Assembly (NCBI RefSeq): GCF_001486505.1
Contig: NZ_LN909065.1
Span: 1,240,001-1,304,000, forward strand
Reading direction: 5' to 3'
DNA: 64,000 nucleotides
From: Paenibacillus rubinfantis
Lineage (GTDB): Bacteria; Bacillota; Bacilli; Paenibacillales; Paenibacillaceae
In this document: piece by piece, positions 35,124-43,316 of the stretch
How the letters are laid out: every line of letters starts with the position of its first letter
Numbering within the stretch: the stretch's first letter is position 1
Program-made: the position numbers and the translations under genes
The notes under the pieces: model-generated
Seen by the model: only the letters and a program-made list of their open reading frames with translations
Databases searched by the model: none
Told to the model about the DNA's origin: nothing

Positions 35124-36200
35124 TCACATCGCTTTGCGCCGAACGTAATAGGCGTAGAAATGCTGGATGACCACCTTCACCACGGCAAAAAACGGCACGG
35201 CCAAAATCAACCCCGGCACACCCGCCAATTCCCCGCCGATTAGCAGCGCCAGAATAATCAGCATCGGATGCATATGCAGGCTTCGTCCCACTACCTGCGG
35301 GGAGATGACGTTACTCTCGATCGTTTGGCACAGCATGTTAACGACCAGGACAAGCAGGACCATTTTCCAAGAGATCGTAGTGGCCATGACCATAGCCGGA
35401 GCCGCCCCAAGAAACGGGCCAAGGTAGGGAATGATGTTGCACAGGGCTACCACCCCGGCCAACAGCAGCGCAAACGGCATGCCGATAAGCATATAGCCGA
35501 TGTAGGCCAACACGCCGATGATGACGCACACCAGCAATTGCCCCCGGACGTAATTGCCCAAGGCCATATCGATTTCTTTCAGCAGCGTGATAATCGATTT
35601 GCGCCGCGAGCGCGGCAGATACTGCAGCATGAACCGTTCGATCAGCTCGATATCCTTCAGCATGTAGAAGACCAGGAACGGAATAATAAACGCATTAAAC
35701 ACCACGCCGATCGTCGTTCCGATATTGTCCAGGAAGCCGGAAATGGCGCTGGCCAGGCGATTTTCGAATTGATAGAACCAGTTGTTCATCCCCATGCGGA
35801 TGCTCCCCGGCAAAATCCCGTTGTCCCAACGATTCATCATCTGCTGCGTGTGGATAGTCAGCTCCGGCAAATGCTCGCCCAGCTCCTCCAGCTGTTCGAC
35901 GAACATCGGGATCACGTTCATAAGCACAACGGATAGGCCGGTCAGAAATACCGCGTAGATCAGCAGCACGGCCATCGTCCGCGGCACCTTGCGCCCACCG
36001 AGCATCCGGACGATCGGATTCAAGATATAAGAGATGATAATGGCGATCACGAACGGAGCAAAGACCGCTCTGAGAAATCCATAGACGAGGGCAAACATCG
36101 GGCGCAACTGCCACACGAAAAACAGGATGATCAGCCCCAGCAGCAGCCAAACGCCATATCGGAACAGCTTGCTTTTGGTGATCGGTTCCATCGGCTTCAC
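35124..36200 (-). CDS. AI-2E family transporter (YrrI type)
   Basis: A 358-residue membrane protein of the AI-2E exporter family. About seven to eight hydrophobic segments are visible, two at the N-terminus (YGVWLLLGLIILFFVW, FVIAIIISYILNPIV) and a C-terminal set including AYIGYMLIGMPFALLLAGVVALCNIIPYLGP in parts. IIPYLGPFLGA is the family signature. The substrate is unknown. The GTG at 36200 is six bases after AGGAG; an in-frame ATG three codons in is the alternative. B. subtilis yrrI has the same position beside alaS. Confidence 0.88.
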   Translation of the reverse strand: MKPMEPITKSKLFRYGVWLLLGLIILFFVWQLRPMFALVYGFLRAVFAPFVIAIIISYILNPIVRMLGGRKVPRTMAVLLIYAVFLTGLSVVLMNVIPMFVEQLEELGEHLPELTIHTQQMMNRWDNGILPGSIRMGMNNWFYQFENRLASAISGFLDNIGTTIGVVFNAFIIPFLVFYMLKDIELIERFMLQYLPRSRRKSIITLLKEIDMALGNYVRGQLLVCVIIGVLAYIGYMLIGMPFALLLAGVVALCNIIPYLGPFLGAAPAMVMATTISWKMVLLVLVVNMLCQTIESNVISPQVVGRSLHMHPMLIILALLIGGELAGVPGLILAVPFFAVVKVVIQHFYAYYVRRKAM

Positions 36201-36600
36201 GCCTCCTCTCTCCTTTGCGGCAAATGATCGTATAGATCAGTATTTGCCTGGGGAGGGAAATTTATGAGAGGGGCGGCTGCGAAGGGCCGGGATGTAGGAG
36301 AAAAGAGTAGAAGAGTGCTCGGAAGGCCGACGGGTGAAATGTTCTTATGATCGCTGTTGCTCGCGGATTTCTCTGATTGAACAAAATTCCTACGATGTAG
36401 AAATTCGCTCGCAAAGGCGACCACTTTCGTTTCTTCAGAATCATTTCTCCCTCTGGCTTTTCGCGCTCTTCTTTGTTTGCTCCGCCTGCCCCCGGGTCTT
36501 CGCCGCCGGGCGGGGTAGCCGACTGCCCAGCCATCCAGCGAGGCCTGATTGGCTAGGCTGGCAGGTTAGAGAGTGCGCCTCACGCTGCTCGCTTCCCCCC

Positions 36601-36988
36601 TAACGGACCTAGGAGACGTTATTGGGTCATTTCCCGGCTATTTCCTGATGTAACGGACTCAGCGGTCGTTATTTAGTCGCAAATGCAGCCAACCGGGACA
36701 ATTTCGCTGGAATAAGGTCATCTCCGTCCGTTAGGTTTCAAAGGTGCGGTTCTCGCGGCCAATAACGCCTCCTGGGTCCGTTAGCCACGCGTATGGCAAA
36801 CCGATTCAACCCAAACAGCCCGGACGCATCTTGTACTATAGATGCGTCCGGGCTGCTATCTCATCCACCCGCTAGCGGCGATGTAACGTCCGCATTTGGG
36901 AGCCGCTTGTCCTCCTTCCATTTCATCCGTGACAAGCGGCGGACAAGAGCGGCCCGAGGTCGTTATTTGCTTGCGTCGACTCCGCATA
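36601..36988. repeat. Dispersed modular repeat, copy B
   Basis: Aligns with 24137-24533. Module 1 (36601-36785) has the TAACGGAC units in both orientations, and module 2 (36886-36988) has the GCCGCTTGTC / GACAAGCGGC stem and the GGACAAGAGCGGCCCGAGG tail. By eye the copies agree at about three quarters of positions in module 1 and more in module 2. The spacer between the modules differs and here contains a separate hairpin. Confidence 0.88.
36817..36856. terminator. Strong hairpin inside repeat copy B
   Basis: AGCCCGGACGCATC and GATGCGTCCGGGCT form a 14-bp perfect stem. It lies downstream of mtlD on the minus strand, and a short T-containing stretch follows, so it may end the mannitol transcript. 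The T-run is weak. Confidence 0.5.
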
Positions 36989-37001
36989 AGGGTGTCGCCG
37001 C

Positions 37002-38156
37002 TTAGCGACTCTTCAACTCCTCATAATGCGCCAGAACCGCTTGATGAATTGGGTGCTCTGCGTCGAGGCCGGTGTATTTAGCCAGGGTCTGCGAAGCGCC
37101 GACTTCGCGCAGCGACGCTTGCAGTTCCGCGGCCTCCGGATCGTCCGGAGACTCGAACCGGAGCGCCATCGCCATCGTCAGCGCCAGGTAGCCGTATCCA
37201 AACTCCCGTTCATACGCCTGCGTCGCTGGGGAGACCAGCCGGTCGCCGGCGGATAGCTTGCGGATCGGTGAACGGCCGACTCGCGAAACCTCATCCGTCA
37301 GCGCCGGATTAGCGAAGCGCTCCAGAATGGTATCGATATATGCCTGATGCTCGGCTGGCGAAAATCCATGCTTCGCCACCAGCACCGCCCCGGTCTCCGA
37401 GAGGACGGCGCGCACATGCCCAACGACTTTGTCATCATTCATCGCTTCCTGAATCGTGGCATGGCCCTGTAGATATCCCATGTAAGCGGCCGAGCAATGG
37501 CCGGTATTTACGGTAAACAACTTACGTTCAATATAAGGCTCCAATTGATCGACGTAGTGAACCCCTTCCACCCGGTGGAAGCCATCAAACATTTGCGATT
37601 GGTCGACGGCCCACTCGTAGAAAGGCTCCACGACAACCTGCAGCGGATCCTCATGCTGCTGCAGCGGAACGATCCGGTCCACCGCCGCGTCGGGAAACGC
37701 GACATTTGCGTCCGCCCACTGCCGAGTTGGTTCATCCAGTTGAGCATACACATGCTCCTTGAGCTGGGAGCTGCCGCCGATGGCGTTCTCGCAAGCAATC
37801 ACATGAAGGGGGACACCCGTTCCGTTCGTTCTCCGCAGCATCAGCCCTTGGGCGATCGTCCCCGCGATATGCTTGAGTACCGACACGCCAACCGCCGTCG
37901 TTACCATATCCGATTCAGCAATTGCCCGGGCGGCACCAACGGGATCGTTCATGCTGTTGATGGCGGTCACACCGCGTACGATAACGGTTTCGCGCTGATC
38001 GCTGGCCAGCGTGACAGGATATTCCTTACGCCGCGCCAGTTCGGACACGAGCTTCTCGTTGACATCCACAAAACAAACCTCGTAACCGGAGTTCGACAAC
38101 AGCAAGCCGATAAACCCTCTCCCGATATTGCCCGCGCCGAAATGGACCGCCTTCAT
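37002..38156 (-). CDS. mtlD: Mannitol-1-phosphate 5-dehydrogenase
   Basis: MtlD, 384 residues, oxidises mannitol-1-phosphate to fructose-6-phosphate with NAD. The N-terminal Rossmann motif is HFGAGNIGRGFIG at residues 5-17. The long-chain dehydrogenase catalytic region includes KLFTVNTGHCSAAYMGY near residue 205-220. The start overlaps the end of mtlF by 4 bp (ATGA), so translation is probably coupled. It is the last gene of mtlA-mtlR-mtlF-mtlD. Confidence 0.96.
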   Translation of the reverse strand: MKAVHFGAGNIGRGFIGLLLSNSGYEVCFVDVNEKLVSELARRKEYPVTLASDQRETVIVRGVTAINSMNDPVGAARAIAESDMVTTAVGVSVLKHIAGTIAQGLMLRRTNGTGVPLHVIACENAIGGSSQLKEHVYAQLDEPTRQWADANVAFPDAAVDRIVPLQQHEDPLQVVVEPFYEWAVDQSQMFDGFHRVEGVHYVDQLEPYIERKLFTVNTGHCSAAYMGYLQGHATIQEAMNDDKVVGHVRAVLSETGAVLVAKHGFSPAEHQAYIDTILERFANPALTDEVSRVGRSPIRKLSAGDRLVSPATQAYEREFGYGYLALTMAMALRFESPDDPEAAELQASLREVGASQTLAKYTGLDAEHPIHQAVLAHYEELKSR

Positions 38157-38590
38157 GCTCCCATGCCCCCTTCCAGAATTTCCGCAATCTCTTCTTCCGT
38201 TTGAGCGTTCATGATCCGCTCCAGGTTGGATTCCTCGGTGAACACCATGGCGACGTTGGTCAACACCTCCATATGATCTCCGCCGGCAGCAGCAATCCCA
38301 ATAACGATAAAGGCTGGTTCATCGCCGCCGAAGTCGACGCCTTCCGGGAACCGAACCACCGATAGCCCGGTCGAGGAAATCAGGCTTTTGGCTTCCTTCG
38401 TTCCATGCGGGATCGCTAAGCCGCCGCCCATATAGGTGGAGACGATCTCTTCACGCTCGACCATTTTGTCGACATACTCCTCGGTCACGTGGCCGCCGTC
38501 AACCAGCAGTTTCCCGGCCATGCGGATGGCCTCGTATTTGTCGTTGGCTTTTCCATTTAGGATAATTTTCTCTTTAGACAGTAATTTCAT
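38153..38590 (-). CDS. mtlF: Mannitol-specific PTS EIIA component
   Basis: A 145-residue EIIA of the fructose/mannitol class. It accepts phosphate from HPr and passes it to the EIIB domain of MtlA. The phosphohistidine is in GGLAIPHGTKEAK near residue 62. The start at 38590 has AGGGAGAG upstream and was preferred to the frame opening 19 codons earlier. It lies between mtlR and mtlD. It should also act on MtlR, the operon activator. Confidence 0.94.
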   Translation of the reverse strand: MKLLSKEKIILNGKANDKYEAIRMAGKLLVDGGHVTEEYVDKMVEREEIVSTYMGGGLAIPHGTKEAKSLISSTGLSVVRFPEGVDFGGDEPAFIVIGIAAAGGDHMEVLTNVAMVFTEESNLERIMNAQTEEEIAEILEGGMGA

Positions 38591-38633
38591 GATTGTTCTC
38601 TCCCTTTCCACTGATTTTCCTATCTTCCTTTGT

Positions 38634-40712
38634 TCACAGGTTCTCAAAATAAACCAACAGCTCGGTCGCCAAAAAATTCCGGATCTCCTGACTTTCTCCC
38701 GTTTCCAGCAGTTCCACCAGCTCCGGCTTCAGCAGCAGGGCGCTGATTTCGCTAAGGACCTCCAAGCTTTCGCGCGTCAGCTCACGTGGCGCAAGCATAA
38801 ACAACAGCGCGCCGACCTCCGTACCGCCGTCCAGCAGCACAGGCTCCTCCAACCGAAAAAGAGCCAACGAACGGTAATTGACAAACCGGGTTCGCGTATG
38901 GAACAACGCCAACGAAGTGCCGGGAATCACCTGACTAGCCATCTTCTCCCGCTCCAGCAAACGGTCGGTGACGGCCTGCACGTCGGAAACAGAAGGCGGA
39001 ACGAAAGAGCGGTTGATTTCCTCCAGTGCTACCGTGACCGTCTCCCGCAGAGAAGCTCCCCGATTACTCAGGGTACTTACGTCAAATTGCTCCAGTAAGC
39101 TAACGACTTCGTTTAGTACCATCGACAACGAACGCACCTTGTCAAAAGCCCGGGTCTTGGTGGATTCCGGCTCCGTTGTCAGCTTACGCGATTTCAGCGT
39201 CGTGTGCTGTACGTATTCCAGCAGCCGCTCGCTGTCCTCTTCCGTAAGCAACGGACTTAATCGGACGTAACGATCCTCCGGAAGAGGCAGATCGATCGTC
39301 GAGATGATCAAATCGTAATCGGACTCGGGAAGCCGCTTGGCCTCATACCAAGAGACGTTGCCCAGCACTTCGATTTGCGGCATCTCCTTGGCCAGCCGTG
39401 TGGCCAGCAGCTTGGAGGAGCTAAGGCCGCTTGAGCAGACCAGGATCGCGCGCACATTGCGACCGAGCTGGTTCAGCCGCTCGATCGAAGCGCCGAAATG
39501 CATCACGAGAAAGCCGATCTCCTCGTCCGGCACGTCCAGGCCGGACGCACTATCGTTCATCGCCTCCCGCACGATGCCAAACAATTCCTCATAATCCTTG
39601 CGGATGGCACCCAGCAGCGGATTGCGAATCCGAGAGCCTTCGCGAATCCGTTTAAACGCCGGGCCCATATGCTCCAGCAGGCCGCTGCGCAGCAGGCGGT
39701 CTTCCTGAAACGGAATGCCGGTTCGCTTTACGACGTTCTCCGTCAGCCGGAACACCGTCTCGACCAGCTCCATATCCGCTTGGACAAGCTCAGGAGAGGC
39801 TTCTTTGGCTCGGTTGAACAAGCCGTTCATATAAGCAATCTCCTCCGGCGGGAACGTTAACTTCAACTGCTCGGCTAAGCGCAGGACAAAGCGGGACGTT
39901 TCCGCTTCATCCTGTTCCCCACCTCCGCCGGAACCCGACTTGCCTGGGCCTGCGATGTTTCCCACCAATCTCCCGGCGTGGATCCGATTAACCGAAACGG
40001 AGAGATGGATCAGCAGTTGGGTGTACGCATTTTCGGACAAATGCTCCGTCCAATCCCAATTCATGGCCCACAGCGTATTCTCCACCGTCATCAGGTTATG
40101 CGTGCCGACGACCTCCAGCAGTTTGGCGGTAGCCGAGGAAACCTGGCTTTCCGGCGAGCCCCCGATCAGATCGGAATAATCGAGATGATCAGCCGCTAAT
40201 TGGCATAACGCTGCGCGTTTCCCCTGCTCCTCCCCGATCAGCTCCACACCGTAGCCCCGTCGGCGGACCAGCTCCAATCCGAAGCGGCGGGCCCAAGGCT
40301 CGACCTCATCCAAATCGCTGCTGATGGTTGCCACCGTCACCTTCAAGCCATGCGCCAGCGTAAACAGCTTGCAAGGCTCCTGCTCCTCCAGCAGACGGCA
40401 TATCAGCAAGAGCTGCCGATCCTCCCCGGAGTAATCGCTTGGCTTATCCACCAGCAGCAAGCGCCTGGCTTCCTGCAGCTTTTCGCCTTCTTCGCTGCCT
40501 CCGGTATTGCTCCATACCGAGATCCCGGTGCCGGATTTGCGATGCAGGGCCAAGCCGAAATAAGCTAATATTTTTTCAATCTCGTCCAATTCCCGGTGCA
40601 CCGTTCTGACGCTGACGTTGATCTCTGCGGCGATTTCCGCAGCGGTCATTCCGTTTTTGCGCCCGAGCAGGAGGATGAGGATCTGCTTTTGTCGTGCGGT
40701 CATTTTCCTCAT
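38634..40712 (-). CDS. mtlR: PRD-containing transcriptional activator of the mannitol operon
   Basis: MtlR, 692 residues. An N-terminal helix-turn-helix (NGMTAAEIAAEINVSVRTVHREL) opens the protein. Two PTS regulation domains occupy roughly residues 190-410, with histidines in LLIHLSVSVNRIH and FLVMHFGASIERLNQ. An EIIB-gat-like domain with CSSGLSSSKLLATRLA is near residue 415. A C-terminal EIIA-like domain has LALFHTRTRFVNY near residue 600. Phosphorylation by HPr activates such proteins and phosphorylation by EIIA/EIIB of the mannitol system inhibits them. GGGAGAG precedes the ATG. Confidence 0.94.
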   Translation of the reverse strand: MRKMTARQKQILILLLGRKNGMTAAEIAAEINVSVRTVHRELDEIEKILAYFGLALHRKSGTGISVWSNTGGSEEGEKLQEARRLLLVDKPSDYSGEDRQLLLICRLLEEQEPCKLFTLAHGLKVTVATISSDLDEVEPWARRFGLELVRRRGYGVELIGEEQGKRAALCQLAADHLDYSDLIGGSPESQVSSATAKLLEVVGTHNLMTVENTLWAMNWDWTEHLSENAYTQLLIHLSVSVNRIHAGRLVGNIAGPGKSGSGGGGEQDEAETSRFVLRLAEQLKLTFPPEEIAYMNGLFNRAKEASPELVQADMELVETVFRLTENVVKRTGIPFQEDRLLRSGLLEHMGPAFKRIREGSRIRNPLLGAIRKDYEELFGIVREAMNDSASGLDVPDEEIGFLVMHFGASIERLNQLGRNVRAILVCSSGLSSSKLLATRLAKEMPQIEVLGNVSWYEAKRLPESDYDLIISTIDLPLPEDRYVRLSPLLTEEDSERLLEYVQHTTLKSRKLTTEPESTKTRAFDKVRSLSMVLNEVVSLLEQFDVSTLSNRGASLRETVTVALEEINRSFVPPSVSDVQAVTDRLLEREKMASQVIPGTSLALFHTRTRFVNYRSLALFRLEEPVLLDGGTEVGALLFMLAPRELTRESLEVLSEISALLLKPELVELLETGESQEIRNFLATELLVYFENL

Positions 40713-40735
40713 ATCAGTCTCTCCCTAATATAGAC

Positions 40736-40768
40736 GCAAAACACCGGCGAAAAATCGCCAGTGTTCTG
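40736..40768 (-). other. Stem-loop between mtlA and mtlR
   Basis: Minus-strand hairpin ACACTGGCGA-TTTT-TCGCCGGTGT with extended flanks and no following T-run. It sits in the 81-bp gap and may slow mRNA decay of the abundant mtlA part or reduce readthrough into mtlR. Confidence 0.6.
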
Positions 40769-40793
40769 CCCCCGCATCGTAACCGGCGCGATT

Positions 40794-42230
40794 TTAGCCT
40801 TTCAGCCGTTCGACCAGTTCATCGTATTTGGGACTCTTCAGGAAATTATCAATGGAGATATGCTCGGCGTCCGGTTTGTTCGCGATGGCGCGATCCGTCA
40901 GCGTTTTTTGCGTAATTACGATGTCCGCATCGCTTGGGATTTCGCTGACTGCCGAATTGACGACCGTCACCTTCACACCCGCGTCCTGCATTTTCTTTCT
41001 CAGGACCGAGGCGCCCATCGCACTGGACCCCATACCGGCGTCGCAAGCGAATACGATTTTGTTAACCGTTTGTTTTTGCACGCCGCCTGCAGCAGGTGCT
41101 GCCGCTTCGGTTTTCAAGCCGGCGGATTTCATCTCTTTCATTTTTGCCGAAGCTTCATCCAAGTTCATGTCCTCATCGTTTTGTTTACCCGTTTTGAGCA
41201 GCAACGACGCGACAAGGAACGAAACGATCGTCGCCACGATCACACCGCTTAACATCGGCACATAGCCGCCCTTCGGCGTCATCAGGAAGTAAGCGAAGAT
41301 ACTGCCCGGAGAAGGAGAACCTACCAGTCCCGCACCGGTCAATTGGAACGTGAACGTACCTGCAATCCCACCGGCCATCGCGGCCAGAATCAGGATCGGT
41401 CTCATCAAGATGTAAGGGAAGTAAATCTCGTGAATCCCGCCCAAGAAGTGGATGACAACGGCGCCTGGAGCGGATTGCTTCACCATGCCGCGGCCAAAGA
41501 TCCAGTAAGCGAGCAGGATACCAAGACCTGGACCCGGGTTGGATTCAAGCATGTACAGCATCGATTTCCCGACCCGAAGCGCTTCTTCCGAAGCGATTGG
41601 CGTAATGACGCCATGGTTGATGGCATTGTTCAGGAACAACACCTTACCTGGTTCAATCAGGATGTTGACCAGTGGGAGCAATTTGGCACTCACCAGGAAG
41701 TCAACGCCGGAAGACAACCCTTTACTAATCGCGGTAACGACCGGACCGATGCCACTGTAGGCTCCTAGAGCCATCAAGCCGCCAAAAATCCCGATCGAGA
41801 AGTTGTTCACCAGCATTTCGAAGCCGGATTTGATTTTTCCGTCAATCGTTTTGTCAAACTGCTTGATGAGCCAAGCGGACAACGGACCTACGATCATCGC
41901 GCCGAGGAACATCGGAATGTCACTGCCGACGATAACCCCCATCGTTACGATCGCAGCGGTTACGGCACCACGTCTTCCATGGACCATGTGCCCGCCGGTG
42001 TAGCCGATCAGAAGCGGCAGCAGGTATTTGATCATCGGATCAACCAAGGCGGCAAGGTATTCGTTAGGAATCCAGCCAGTTGGAATGAAAAGTGCGGTAA
42101 TTAAACCCCAGGCGATAAATGCGCCGATATTCGGCATCACCATCCCGCTGAGTGCACGACCGAACTGCTGGACTTTCACCCGGGCTCCGCCGGTACCTGC
42201 AGACGGTTGTTTCGTTTGTGCTATAGCCAT
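40794..42230 (-). CDS. mtlA: Mannitol-specific PTS EIICB permease
   Basis: MtlA, 478 residues. The EIIC membrane domain covers residues about 15-340, with the substrate-region motif GGIHEIYFPYILMRP near residue 265. An EIIB domain follows at about 380-478, with phosphocysteine in VFACDAGMGSSAMG. It imports and phosphorylates mannitol. EIIA is separate (mtlF), the usual Gram-positive layout. First gene of the operon; an AAGGGGG site precedes the ATG. The upstream region contains a cre-like site within a large inverted repeat. Confidence 0.96.
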   Translation of the reverse strand: MAIAQTKQPSAGTGGARVKVQQFGRALSGMVMPNIGAFIAWGLITALFIPTGWIPNEYLAALVDPMIKYLLPLLIGYTGGHMVHGRRGAVTAAIVTMGVIVGSDIPMFLGAMIVGPLSAWLIKQFDKTIDGKIKSGFEMLVNNFSIGIFGGLMALGAYSGIGPVVTAISKGLSSGVDFLVSAKLLPLVNILIEPGKVLFLNNAINHGVITPIASEEALRVGKSMLYMLESNPGPGLGILLAYWIFGRGMVKQSAPGAVVIHFLGGIHEIYFPYILMRPILILAAMAGGIAGTFTFQLTGAGLVGSPSPGSIFAYFLMTPKGGYVPMLSGVIVATIVSFLVASLLLKTGKQNDEDMNLDEASAKMKEMKSAGLKTEAAAPAAGGVQKQTVNKIVFACDAGMGSSAMGASVLRKKMQDAGVKVTVVNSAVSEIPSDADIVITQKTLTDRAIANKPDAEHISIDNFLKSPKYDELVERLKG

Positions 42231-42288
42231 AAAGAGAAACCCCCTTAAAAAAATGTACGGACCATCAACAAACTTGACTTGTTGGATT

Positions 42289-42351
42289 ACCGTGTTTCTA
42301 ACCTCATCCTAAATCAAAGCGCTTTCTTTCTCAATCAAATCAAAACACGGT
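42289..42351. promoter_or_regulatory. cre-like site centred in a 9-bp inverted repeat upstream of mtlA
   Basis: TCAAAGCGCTTTCT (42314-42327) fits a CcpA cre site with a perfect AAAGCGCTTT core. ACCGTGTTT (42289-42297) and AAACACGGT (42343-42351) are perfect complements, and their common centre falls within half a base of the centre of the cre core. The site lies 60-120 bp before mtlA. The outer arms could be half-sites for MtlR or another regulator. Confidence 0.65.
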
Positions 42352-42400
42352 TTCGTCATGATTATTGTTGACAACATTTGAAGAGTGATTCTCTTTAAGC

Positions 42401-42443
42401 AAAAAAAAGCCGTCCCCTCACATTGAAACTAAGGGGACAGCTT
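42401..42443 (-). terminator. Terminator after the zinc-ribbon gene
   Basis: Minus-strand AGCTGTCCCCTTAG / gap / GAGGGGACGGCT followed by a run of seven to eight T. Confidence 0.82.
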
Positions 42444-42475
42444 CTGCATTTTCACAGGATGAACGGAATATATTG

Positions 42476-42688
42476 TTACGAGGAGGCGTGCATTTGCGGG
42501 AAATCCTGCACCATTTCCTCGCCGAAGAACAGATCGTCCAGCGAGCTGAGCGTACCGTCTTCCTCCACTTGATATACGGACATTTTGTCGCCGTTTACCG
42601 TCAATTCGATAAAGCAACCCCAGCAGTAAAACTGGTGGGAGCCGATTTTCCCAATATCCTTGGAATTGCAATTTGGACATTTCATCAT
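42476..42688 (-). CDS. Small zinc-ribbon protein, function unknown
   Basis: A 70-residue protein with a CPNC / CWGC four-cysteine zinc ribbon in the first 30 residues, then an acidic tail ending MHASS. I do not recognise a named family. AGGTGAT lies seven bases before the ATG at 42688; the next codon is also ATG. It follows the PRC-barrel gene by 28 bp and precedes a terminator, so the two form a small operon. Confidence 0.75.
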   Translation of the reverse strand: MMKCPNCNSKDIGKIGSHQFYCWGCFIELTVNGDKMSVYQVEEDGTLSSLDDLFFGEEMVQDFPQMHASS

Positions 42689-42716
42689 AGAACCATCACC
42701 TATCCATCCACAAAAT

Positions 42717-43220
42717 TCACGGCTTTTCAAGCAGCTGTTCGCTGCCCAGGGGCACCATGATCACGTTTTCCCCTCGGGTCATTTCCGGCATAAAGGGCAG
42801 CAGCTTGCGCCCTTCCATCAGATCGGTGAAAAACCCGTCGCTAATTTCAATTCCAGTAATTGTGTTTCCCAATTCGTGCTCAAAATAAACATCCGTCACG
42901 TGGCCCAGACGAATTCCGTCTTCGGTCAGGACAGGCAGTTCTTTTAATTTTCCATTTCCCGTTAAAAAGGTGTTCTGTATGTTCTCGGCTTCCCACTTGC
43001 GGACAGCCTGTTGATTGCGAATCATCACGGCATCTTCACCGTAAGCCACGATATCGTCCCATCGCACGGCCTTCACGCCGGAATTCCAAAACAATCGATT
43101 CTCCAGCTGGATGCCAACGATCGACCAGTCGTGGTTCAGGAGGATGTCAACAACTTTCCCGACCTGCTTGCCATGCTCCACATCATAGACGGTCAGGCCG
43201 ATCATTTCCTGTATTCTCAT
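42717..43220 (-). CDS. yrrD: PRC-barrel domain protein (YrrD-like)
   Basis: A 167-residue protein with two PRC-barrel repeats. The first is residues 1-75 (IGLTVYDVEHGKQVGKVVDILLN) and the second about 90-160 (LPVLTEDGIRLGHVTDVYFE). PRC barrels occur in RNA-processing and photosynthetic proteins and in sporulation-linked small proteins; the function of YrrD is not established. It lies downstream of the cysteine desulfurase gene, close to the B. subtilis position. Confidence 0.85.
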   Translation of the reverse strand: MRIQEMIGLTVYDVEHGKQVGKVVDILLNHDWSIVGIQLENRLFWNSGVKAVRWDDIVAYGEDAVMIRNQQAVRKWEAENIQNTFLTGNGKLKELPVLTEDGIRLGHVTDVYFEHELGNTITGIEISDGFFTDLMEGRKLLPFMPEMTRGENVIMVPLGSEQLLEKP

Positions 43221-43316
43221 GTTGAAAAAGACACTCCCTGCTTGGGCAATTCATGCTGTTCCGAAAACCCTAACCTCCCCTCCGCAAAAGCCAATTTGAG
43301 CCCAAAAAGGTGCTCA

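Larger units (their letters stand above)
36201..37001. other. Gene-free interval between yrrI and mtlD
   Basis: Eight hundred bases without a supportable gene. It holds a stretch with a near-palindrome (36343-36480), copy B of the dispersed repeat (36601-36988) and a terminator-like hairpin inside that repeat. The remaining bases at 36201-36340 and 36481-36600 are GC-rich and show nothing I recognise. Confidence 0.6.
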
